Assembly (NCBI GenBank): GCA_004835665.1
Contig: RBKR01000022.1
Span: 434,001-498,000 of the forward strand
Length of the DNA stretch: 64,000 nt
Direction: 5' to 3'
From: Phoma sp. XZ068
Lineage: Eukaryota > Ascomycota > Dothideomycetes > Pleosporales > Didymellaceae
The notes beneath the pieces were generated by a model that was not told the DNA's origin, ran no database searches, and was given only the letters and a program-made list of their open reading frames with translations. The position numbers and the translations under genes are program-made. Shown here one piece after another: positions 55,677-64,000 of this stretch (position 1 is its first letter; each line of letters starts with the position of its first letter).

Positions 55677-56984
55677 ATGGATTCTTTACCTCAGGAACTT
55701 CTTGATGCGATTTTAGAACTGCTCGCCGAGTACGACTTTCCCATCAGTGCACGCTTTCCAGTGCTTAGTGATAGATCACGACAGGCCATCCGCATTGCGC
55801 GACTTGTTCAATGCAGATTCCATGGCTCGGAGACGTTGACTAAACTGTTTGTAAGGATGCTGGAGGAGACGCCCTTCCTATGGCGTCGCGATACAATGCC
55901 TAGACTTGTCGAGTTATCCCGATCAAAAGTCGCTAAGCGGATGAGAACGCTATCACTGTGTGGTATGACCATGGAGCCATGGCCTAAACATGTGTTATCG
56001 AATGATCCTGAAGTCATGACGCCAGTCTCGGACAATCTCACAAAGGTGCTGCGTAGATTCGTAAAGATCAAGCATCTCCGATATTATCCAGTATCGCCTA
56101 AATGCTTCAACGACATCTGGCCCGGTCCTAGAACTAGAAATGCTTGTCTAGACCTAGGACATGGATATCCGCCTGACGACGAAGGCATCGAGTCGTGGCT
56201 CTGTCACCAACAAGATTCCCCTGGTTGGATTTGTAACAACATAATGGACGCCGTCGCTGATGCAGGTATTGGCTTAGACACTATGACAATTCCTCTGTTT
56301 GGGAACAGAGCATCGTATTGTGGTATTGCTGCAGACGCCTGTTTCTTCCCTGGTGCACTGAACCGCCTGACCATCTCGCTAACCGACCCTTCCCATTATG
56401 TCGTTATCTTCGGGTCCTGGCTGAGGAATCTAAAGCGTCTTAAGTTCTTGGAAGTAGCGATTACGAGGAATCCGGATAGCTTAGGACAAGGGGGCGGCTC
56501 ATTTGCGAGGTGTCGACAGCTGACAAACGTAGTCGCGCCGACTCCTGCTGACCAACTTTCGCAGCTGGAGGAATTTCGTTTCATGTCTGACAACCAGAAT
56601 TGTTTCTGCGAAACCGACCTGCTTGCAGGCTTGGATTTGTTTCCCGGTTTGCGAAGGCTTGGGCTTGCACATGTTCTGATCAAGTCTCAGAACAACAACG
56701 CGACTTCCTGGAAGAGTTTCGTCGAAAAGTTAATCCCAAGAAAATTGACGCGACTGTGGCTATTAGATCCACGCGATCTTTGGATAAGCCCGTTCCAGGG
56801 AGACCCGTTACAAGGCGGGCGTTATGTAATGTCGAAGTACTGGGTTGCCGACAGCTTTAGAGAAGTGGCGCATGGTGTTTATCCTCGATTGATCGACACC
56901 GGGTCGCTGTGGGTACAGGGCTTGGTACCACCAAAGCGGCGAGACTTTGAGTATCCTGGATTTGCCGTTTTCGAGCAGGGTTGA
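55677..56984 (+). CDS. F-box-like protein, 435 aa
   Basis: A single exon. The N-terminus MDSLPQELLDAILELL matches the first helix of an F-box (LPxELLxxIxxxL), which binds Skp1 of SCF ubiquitin ligases. The remainder contains leucine-rich, repeat-like stretches (NRLTISL, LKRLKFLEVAI, LRRLGLAHVLI) that may form the substrate-binding surface, as in many fungal F-box/LRR-like proteins. No signal peptide or membrane helix is present. It is the next gene after the peptide precursor but is not typical of RiPP clusters. The target is unknown, and F-box proteins of this type are strongly expanded and lineage-specific in Pezizomycotina. Confidence 0.72.
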   Translation: MDSLPQELLDAILELLAEYDFPISARFPVLSDRSRQAIRIARLVQCRFHGSETLTKLFVRMLEETPFLWRRDTMPRLVELSRSKVAKRMRTLSLCGMTMEPWPKHVLSNDPEVMTPVSDNLTKVLRRFVKIKHLRYYPVSPKCFNDIWPGPRTRNACLDLGHGYPPDDEGIESWLCHQQDSPGWICNNIMDAVADAGIGLDTMTIPLFGNRASYCGIAADACFFPGALNRLTISLTDPSHYVVIFGSWLRNLKRLKFLEVAITRNPDSLGQGGGSFARCRQLTNVVAPTPADQLSQLEEFRFMSDNQNCFCETDLLAGLDLFPGLRRLGLAHVLIKSQNNNATSWKSFVEKLIPRKLTRLWLLDPRDLWISPFQGDPLQGGRYVMSKYWVADSFREVAHGVYPRLIDTGSLWVQGLVPPKRRDFEYPGFAVFEQG

Positions 56985-57111
56985 TCTGGGCACGTCGGAG
57001 AACCTGCGGGGGAGCAGATGTACGGTATTAATGCAGACTATGTCATTTGGGGTATCCTGGGTGTTATTCGGGGCATCTCCCCGGACCTAGCGCCATGCTC
57101 CCGTGTGACCT

Positions 57112-57992
57112 TTATCGCTTCCTCGTGCGCCTGGGTGCGGGCTTCGCTTTTGTCCGATTCGTCCGTCGCGTGGTCGGAGCGTTGTCTTCTTCTTCTGATT
57201 CGGAGCTAGATTCATCATCGTCATCTTCTTCATTCTCGTCTTCTTCCTCAGAATCTGATACGGCGGACTGGGCCTTACTGTTCTTGGCAGCAGCGGCTCC
57301 AGCCTTTGTACCTTTCCCACCCTTGGCAACTGCTCTGCTAGCTCTTGTGCTCTTCTTTGGCGGTGGTGTCGACTCTGCAATGCTCTCTGCCTGATGGGAA
57401 TGCACGCCGTCGGGCAAGTCCTTAAGCAGGCCAAGGCCAGGCATGTATAGCGCCTTCTCCTCGTCAACAGGCATCATGGGCGGCGATGAGGCCTCGGATG
57501 ATTCGGCATCACGAAAGCGTGACTGCCACATCATCTCGCCAAACTCGTCTTCCGGCAGCTCAAACTCGGGGGTGGCCTCAGTGCCCTCTTCTGGGAAGGC
57601 AAACTCGTTCTCGCGCGCATCAAGCGTCTCCAGATCGTACAGCTGGTCCAGCTTCATCCAGATGCCGGGTATTCGCGTGTGCGGGGCCTTCTCGGTCGCG
57701 AAGCCGTGGGAGGTCATGTCGTTGTGGATGGAGATCATGCGGAAGTGCTTGTGCAGGCCTGTGACGTCAATTCATGTTCACAAAATATGCCCAAGGTCAG
57801 GCGCAGGGGCTGCTTACCGGTCGGCTTCCACTTCATCATGCTCTTGAGCAGCTGGATCTCTTGCTCGTCTTCCCACGGATCCTGCAGAAGCTCGTCCTGC
57901 GCCAGAGTCGTCGCAGCCTGTGGCGTCGCAGGCTGGCCATCGCCAAGCGGCGTGGAGGCAGCGCTGGCTTTTGCTTTCTTTCGCGGCGGCAT
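57112..57992 (-). CDS. EAF7: NuA4 histone acetyltransferase subunit Eaf7 (MRGBP-like)
   Basis: Two exons on the complement, 57818-57992 and 57112-57758, giving 273 aa. After a basic, Ala-rich start, residues 35-120 form the Eaf7 domain: DEQEIQLLKSMMKWKPTG, then LHKHFRMISIHNDM and IPGIWMKLDQLYDLETLDARE, all conserved in Eaf7/MRGBP. The C-terminal half is disordered, with a long acidic run (SDSEEEDENEEDDDDESS) and a basic end that may contact DNA and histones. It links Eaf3/MRG to the NuA4 complex in the nucleus. The start is 170 bp from the divergent gamma-tubulin-complex gene. Confidence 0.92.
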
Positions 57993-58162
57993 TGCGATTG
58001 GACGTGTTGGGGTGGTGTGAGGTGAAGAGCGCCGAGGATTGCGGAGGTGACGCGCTGCAGGTACGACGAAGCTACAGGTTGCAGGGGTCCGTAGGGCTGA
58101 ACCAATGCTTTCCGCGTCATGCCCCACCCGCACCTTCTCCCCACCGTCCAGACGCGCAGACA
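57993..58162. promoter_or_regulatory. Short bidirectional promoter, EAF7 / gamma-tubulin complex gene
   Basis: Only 170 bp separate two divergent start codons, so both promoters and leaders must share this segment. No TATA box is seen, as is usual for housekeeping pairs. Confidence 0.7.
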
Positions 58163-61011
58163 ATGGACGACGGTGAAGTTGCTGCGTACAATCCATTCTC
58201 CAGCAGTCACGTGTGGAGGCAGACGGCATCCAGTGAACATGTGGGCACATATGAGGAGTCGTCGCTCTTCCCTCCGCTGGAGCTGGACAGTATGTTTAGT
58301 CGCGTCAATCGAGCGCAAACGCGTCGCATTCGTCCTGACCGAGTCCAGTAAATTCTATAAAGTTTGACCACCCGTATGCGCCGAAACACGACCTTGACCG
58401 CGAGCTTCGACTACCTGACTTGGACAAATTCGATTTCGGGCCCCTGCCAGAGCTCGATAGCCTGGATGAGTCCAGCATCTCCATCGAGACCCCAGCCCTC
58501 GAACCAGAAGAGGATGTATGGGAGCGTGCACTTGAACTAGGGCCAGCAAACAAAGACGTACTGTTCTACACCTGGGAGAGCTTCGAGAAGGGCGAGCACT
58601 TAGCGGAGCGCACACCCTATGTTACCGAACGCGGGCCGGAGACATACGATGCTGCTCTTGCTCACCATGACGGGAAGATGCCTGCAGGAAGGGTAGTCAA
58701 GGGGAAGGTCCTCATCCAGTCGCTGTGGAACCTGGGCCTTGGGCGTTCTTCTATTCTCTTCCACTTCAACCCCAAGCGGAAGAGCTTCGAGCCCTCTATC
58801 GCGGATGGGCGCGCCTCAGGGACCAGTCTGCCCTCAGCACAGAGCTTGATCACTCGATTTGTGCATATTGGAAACACCTTTTTGTACCTCAGAGCATTCG
58901 TCGAGCGCACATTCGCTTCGGCCACCTCCGTTCCAGCGCGAGTCGCACTCGCTACCTCAGTTTCGAGCATTCTGGGCACCTTGGAGAGCCACCTGGGTAG
59001 CCAGTCAGGCAACATTGCATCATTGATTGAGCTGCAACGGCTGTTCACACGACCCCGCGAAATCCTAATGCACGTCGCACGAATGACAGACGCTGTCAAA
59101 CACGCAAAGACAAACGAGCAGCTGGCATCCATCCTCCATCACCTCATCCTCGAAGTCGAAGAGAGCGACGGATATCTTAGACAGATTTCAGGCAAGATTC
59201 TCAGTCTTGTTGCGGCACCTAGCCTGCACTTGATGGGCGAATGGATTGGAATCAGACAAGAGCAAGGACCACTACCCATACACGAGAGGGGCAGTTTCGT
59301 GACAGTTGAGGAGGATCCACCGGAACATGGTCCTCTCGAGTACATCTACCGGTCTGAGATGATGCCAAGATTCATAACTCCAGAGGATGGTAATCTGATT
59401 TTTGACACGGGCAACAGCCTACGATTTCTGAAGACGCAACATCTTGACCACCCACTGTCAAATTTGGACAAGTTTGATGTACAGGCACCAGAATTGGAGT
59501 GGAGCTTCGCGTGGCAAGACATCGAGTCAATTGCAACCAAGGCTAAGAAATATGAGGATGCGCTTCGCTCAACAATCCTTGAGCTCAGCCAAGGTCGCGA
59601 GGTTGCGAGGCCGAAATCTTCCCGCTCGACAGATGCAGAGCGCTATGACGGGGCAAACCAGGGCGGTTCAAGCTTTGAGAACTTTTTCGAGCAATCCATC
59701 AAAGAAATGAACGGGCAGCCTGGACATTCTCACAAGAGCATACCAGACGAGCTGCATGTTCTGCTTGAAGATGCACTTGCCTACAACACAGAGACCTCAC
59801 CCAGCACCTTTGCTCCGCCACTATCAATCACGTCTGCACTCTCCTTCCGCCCGCTTATCACCGCCCAAGCAAAACTCGTCAACGCCGCGACCCTCCGCCT
59901 GTTCTTCCGGGCTCACCAGCTTCGGCACCACCTTTCGTTACAGCGACAATATCATCTCCTTGGAGACGGCGTCTTCTCGTCGCTTCTAGCCTCAGCCCTC
60001 TTTGACCCCAATCGCGAAAGTGCCGAGCGTCACAAGGGCAAAATGCGCAGTGGTGTGCAAATGGGTTTGCAACTTGGCTCACGCACTGCCTGGCCTCCGG
60101 CAAGTTCTGAGCTACGTCTCGCTCTCCGTGGTGTCCTGAGCGAAAGTTACTACTCTTCTGCGCTCTACCTGTCCAGCGTTTCAGCGAATTCCAACCCCTT
60201 GGCAAGCACCACAATAACGGGAAGAGACACAGATTCACTCCCTGGGCAACTTAATTTCGCGATCCGAAATCTTACTGAAGCCGAGCAAACTCTTGTCATG
60301 GATCCATTCGCCCTCCCAGCGCTTGACTTCCTACGGCTGCAATATGTGCCCCCTCCGCCTTTGCACCTCGTTATCACAAACACCTCTCTCGAGAAGTACG
60401 ACACGATATTCAAGTCGCTCCTCCGCCTTTCTCGTACCCTTTTCGTAGTCTCCCATCTCCCGCGCCAGTATACAGACCCCACAGCCCGCAAGTTCAGAAA
60501 TGAAGCACATCACTTCGTGACCACATACACGAACTACGTATTCCAGAGTGGTATTGCAGAGCACTGGAACGAGTTTGATGGATTTGTAGCCACGCTCGAG
60601 AAGAGACTTGACGAGGAAGACAAGGCAGGTGAACTTGGTACCAGAGTTACAGAGGGTGTGTCCACGCTGAGAGATGCACACGAGAAGTGTCTGGACAGCA
60701 TCATGTTCTCTCTGCTTCTCCGACGCAGGCAGCGCAAGGTAGTTGCACTGGTCGACGAGATTTTCGAGTTTGTGCTGGCGTTTGATAAGCTGCAGAGAGG
60801 CGACGTCAAGGGCGAGGATGAAGATGACGAAGAAAGCGCAACAGTCGAGGAGCTGTATGCGAAGATCAAGGGCAAAATTAGAGTCTTCCTGAGTGTTTGC
60901 CGGGGCCTGACAGGAAAGAAGGGGTATGGGCGAAAGGGAACGACGGAAGAGAACAATATCGAGCGATTGGTGGTCGCGATGGAGATGAATGGGTATTTTG
61001 GCGGTTCTTGA
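58163..61011 (+). CDS. Gamma-tubulin complex component (Spc97/Spc98 family)
   Basis: Two exons, 58163-58289 and 58349-61011, giving 929 aa. The single frame would start at TTG; the first exon was found upstream with GTATGT donor, CTGAC branch and CAG acceptor (58347-58348). The N-terminal GRIP1-like region (about 90-400) includes LIQSLWNLGLGRSSILFHF, a stretch typical of GCP5/GCP6-type members. The C-terminal GRIP2 region (about 560-925), which contacts gamma-tubulin, has LPALDFLRLQYVPPPPL and YTNYVFQSGIAEHWNEF. It should help build the microtubule-nucleating ring at spindle pole bodies. It is likely an accessory GCP (GCP5/6) and not core Spc97 or Spc98, but this is not certain. Confidence 0.87.
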
Positions 61012-61256
61012 GCTGAGTCTTGGTTACGGAAAGTCATGATGGCCGGTACGAGGCCGTTCATTCCTAGAACTAAAGCACTCGTTATCATATTACCATGATT
61101 GTCCAAACAGTGCCTTCCAAAGAAAGGACGCTAATCCGATTGTGGGAATCACAGTGACTAAGAGCGCAACCCTCCTCTCACCTCATAAAACCCACTGAGT
61201 CCATCACTTCAACTCGGCCACTTTGACTTGACAGCCTTTAGTGGTGGGTCACCACG

Positions 61257-61938
61257 ATGACTACCCCACCGCCACAGCCTTGCCGATTCCTCGATCTTCC
61301 GACAGACATCCGGCTCATCGTGTACGAACTGCTGGCTGTTACGCCAGTCGCCCAAACGTTCCAAGCAACCGTCTGGGACGGGACTTATGAGGAACTGACG
61401 TTGTCATCTTTCAAGTTTCAAGTCGCAATCTTGACAACATGCAAGCTCGTCATGAACGAGGCTAAACCATTCCTGATGAACAGCATGAAGAACTCTTTCC
61501 CACGAATGACACTATCAACCTCTGCAAATGATTATTCACTGGTTGAATTCGGACAGCTTCTCTTTGAGATAATCACCATCACGGCGATGTCTAGAAATTT
61601 CTTGGAAACAGGCTACACCGACGCAAAGACGAAGAAAGATAAGTCATCATACCTTACCCTTCCGCAATCTAACTAATTCAATTTCACAGTTGTTGTTTAA
61701 CGCCTCTCGTGGGCTTAAACTTTTCGGTACTGAGGCTGTGGCCGAAATTATTGCCTTCTGTGAGTACGTTGCGCGTCACGGCATGGCAACAAGCAGTCAC
61801 CTTCACATAAGGGTATACTCGCCAGAATTGTCAGAACGGTCGAGACTTCATGAGATCAGTGCAATTAGGAAGCGTGTCGCGGGAACAGGGTGGGAAGGGA
61901 CCTTGGAGGTCTCGGACGAACGGCCGATTTGGGAATAA
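61257..61938 (+). CDS. F-box-like fungal protein with unresolved frame break
   Basis: The first frame (61257-61676, ATG start) begins RFLDLPTDIRLIVYELL, the F-box-like helix common in Pezizomycotina, and continues about 120 residues. The second frame (61690-61938) encodes a plausible C-terminus (LLFNASRGLKLFGTEAVAEI onward). Between them lies an intron-like tract with a strong branch site (aactaat) and ttcacag acceptor at 61689. The only nearby donor (GTCATC at 61643) leaves a phase-2 end, which does not match the phase-0 start of the second frame. So either another donor is used, a base is missing or extra (sequence error), or the gene is decaying. No function beyond F-box-like can be given. 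Confidence 0.5.
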
Positions 61939-63577
61939 TACTGGGCTTGTTTGGGGACGCGGTAGAGCGTGCAGGGAGAGTTCCTGTTTAAGCGACCTTT
62001 CTTGCATACATCGAGACGACGAGACGCGTCAAATACATCAATGCATAGCGGTATGCTCATATTCGATAGCAGGTTCTCTGTATCTCTTGTCGCGACCTGA
62101 ATATCAATAAATCTCAGCTCTTCCGTCAGGCCCACGCAATCACTTTGCTTTCCCTAAGCCACTTCGCATCCATTACCTAGCAAAACCCTCACACCATCTT
62201 CCTGTCTGCTATATGAACATTGTCAACCAGTAAGGATACGTTGACACTTTTCCCTAATATTCCCACAACAGAAACATCTTCCAGCACCCGCCAAAACTAA
62301 CAAACCACGTACCCAACCGCTTCTCCTCTGCTCTCTTCCCTTCGCTTCCCTCTCAGCCAAGAACCTTATAGACACCAGAACCCAACTGCCCAACATAACA
62401 CGTCAAGCACTACCTACCCAGCACCGAAAGAACCTGCTCCAGTCACAGAAGCAGGATGTTGTTATCGTTGTACGTACATTCGCCCGCTACTCACTCATTC
62501 ATTCACACACCATATACTTCCCGGCTGACCACCATTATAAATCTCCAAATTAGTTAAAACACCCCGCAACTTCCACAGTACACTGTGTCAGTGCAAGCCA
62601 GTGCAAGCCACAAACAGAGCATACGCAAGACCTCGTAAATAAAAACCGTGCTCGTGAGACGCTAGTGCGCTACAAAACCAGTTTAACTCATGCGTGGAGG
62701 AGTAGTTGCTTGTATTTGCTAGGTCTACCTAGTATAGTATAGTATAGTATAGTATAGTATAGTATAGTATAGTATAGTATAGTATAGTATAGTTAGATAG
62801 TCAGCCAGGGAGACAGCTACGTGATTACACCAGGATTGAGCATGCATGTCAACGGTGCGACATAACCTCCTCTCACAAGAAGCAACCCGTGAGTCCATCC
62901 CACCCATACAGACTTCTCTCCTCACCCCACTAAACCGCCAATAAAGACATGTCTACATACCCCAGCACATTCCGCCAATGAACAGAAGGTGTGTACACTC
63001 TAAAAGCCAGATCAAGAAGACTTGACTACCATTCTGTGCAGTTCTCCCACCAGTAGACATATTATCAATCTTCCTTAGTGCAAGGCAGCTTATGGAACCG
63101 CACTCATGTTCCCCTACCAAGAGTAAAAGAAAGGCAGGAAGTCAGTCTACCCAGCCAACGGTAGCAGCAAATACGAAGGCCAAGACATTATTAGCGCCTT
63201 CAACAGGAGACTCTGCAAGGTTCGTCATCAAAGTGCTTAGATTCTTGCGTCGTGCGTCTGCGTCGTCTCTAGCTTATGTGTCGCTGAATTGAAGAGCGGT
63301 ATCCAAGAGAACCAGGAATAATGGTCGTCTTGTTCTGGGGTCAGAGTATCCGATTTGTCGGAGCGAATGGTTGTGGTGGATTGACTCGACTCGACTTGAC
63401 TCGAGTCGCCTCGAGTATTCTATACAAGTCTACAACAGCTACTGCGTAGGTTCACTACTGTATCCTATCCTACTTCTACACTACAGACTCGGACTTCCAA
63501 CGCCAATCCAATGCCGCTATCGCTTTCTCCAAACCCACTCACTCAAACAAGCAAGACTGATCCACATGACCTGCCGT
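61939..63577. other. Intergenic with a microsatellite
   Basis: 1.6 kb between the F-box-like gene and the 3' end of SRV2. The (AGTAT)n repeat is listed separately. A pyrimidine-rich tract spans about 62150-62450. No supported ORF. Confidence 0.5.
62731..62793. repeat. Pentanucleotide microsatellite (AGTAT)12
   Basis: Twelve perfect AGTAT units followed by AGT. It lies in non-coding DNA and is likely polymorphic in length. Confidence 0.98.
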
Positions 63578-64000
63578 CTAACCAGCATGCTCAACAATCT
63601 CACTAACCATCTTCCCATTCTCAATCCAACTGCGAATCTGCTCGGGCAGCGGGTTCTCCGAATAATCATCATCAGAAGGCAAATTGATATTGATGCTGGA
63701 GCACTTGCTCGTGAAGATTTCCGTGTTCTGGCTGTCCTTGCCGAGGTAGATGGTTGCGCCGTCGACCTGGTCGAGGAGGACGGTTGGCAGGGTGCCGATG
63801 ACTTGGAGGGCGAAGTTGGGGCACTTGATGACGTCGACCGAGGAGATGAGCGAGTCGATGATGATGGAGGTGCGGGACGAGTTGTCGATGGAGATGGCGT
63901 TTGCCTTGCCGTTGATGCGGATGGTGGTGTTTTTGCAGCGCGAGATGAGGATTGAGTGGTTGAATTCGGCGTCGAATTCGACCACCTCGCCGGGGTTGTC
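63578..64000 (-). CDS. SRV2: Adenylyl cyclase-associated protein, C-terminal part (partial)
   Basis: The frame is open from the window edge to TGA at 63578-63580 (about 140 residues visible; the start is beyond 64000). It is the C-CAP/beta-helix domain: FNHSILISRCKNTTIRINGK, VDVIKCPNF, IYLGKDSQNTEIFTSKCSS, and the near-universal end IVEHAG. This domain binds ADP-actin monomers and recharges them with ATP, helping cofilin-driven turnover at the cortex. The N-terminal cyclase-binding and WH2/proline-rich parts are outside the window. Confidence 0.94.
   Translation of the reverse strand, partial: DNPGEVVEFDAEFNHSILISRCKNTTIRINGKANAISIDNSSRTSIIIDSLISSVDVIKCPNFALQVIGTLPTVLLDQVDGATIYLGKDSQNTEIFTSKCSSININLPSDDDYSENPLPEQIRSWIENGKMVSEIVEHAG

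Noticed and set aside
62731..62793. (AGTAT)n tract as telomeric or CRISPR-like repeat
   Set aside because: A simple perfect microsatellite with no spacers and a unit unlike TTAGGG telomere repeats.

Overview
The window is nuclear DNA of a filamentous ascomycete (Pezizomycotina). The gene content (Whi5/Nrm1, Tos4/Plm2, GARP Vps52, a HET-C2-type GLTP, UstYa-type and Kex2-repeat proteins), the short GT-AG introns of about 45-75 nt with CTGAC/CTAAC-like branch sites, and the spacing of genes fit a Dothideomycete such as a member of the Pleosporales. That placement is inference. Exon boundaries were worked out by hand by joining open frames at GT-AG sites and checking phase and family conservation.

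Layout. 0-10 kb: a broken coiled-coil ORF, an orphan protein, a secreted S33/TAP-type peptidase, a siderophore-iron MFS transporter with GATA-type sites upstream, a small membrane protein, and a membrane-anchored pirin. 10-16 kb: a methyltransferase-like protein, a GLTP, and a metabolic group with a tartrate/D-malate-type dehydrogenase, mitochondrial inner-membrane peptidase 2 and the NAD-isocitrate dehydrogenase subunit Idh2. 16-22 kb is gene-poor and holds a Ser/Ala-rich GPI protein, two small membrane proteins and tRNA-Arg(CCT). 22-33 kb: Ach1, a Whi5/Nrm1-like G1 repressor, a four-TM protein and mitochondrial Arh1. 33-37 kb: a 95-aa secreted Cys-rich protein missed by single-frame ORFs, an orphan protein and a palmitoyl-protein thioesterase. 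37-50 kb is core housekeeping: an L1-domain ribosome-biogenesis protein, the FHA protein Tos4/Plm2, ubiquitin-L40, Rrn7, eIF5A and Vps52. 50-57 kb is accessory: a UstYa-family (DUF3328) oxidase-like gene divergent from a repetitive secreted precursor, then an F-box-like gene. 57-64 kb: Eaf7, a gamma-tubulin-complex protein, a second F-box-like gene with a frame conflict, and the C-terminus of Srv2/CAP.

The most notable locus is 51.9-55.2 kb. A signal-peptide protein carries 12 copies of a His/Lys/Gly-rich peptide, most followed by a Kex2-type KR, and alternating with an acidic Trp-containing module. Pheromone-like Glu-Xaa spacers follow several KR sites. It is transcribed divergently from a UstYa-family gene, the enzyme family that modifies Kex2-released fungal RiPPs (dikaritins). 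The window shows none of the other usual dikaritin genes, so this is a candidate minimal precursor/enzyme pair of unusual composition rather than a proven RiPP cluster.
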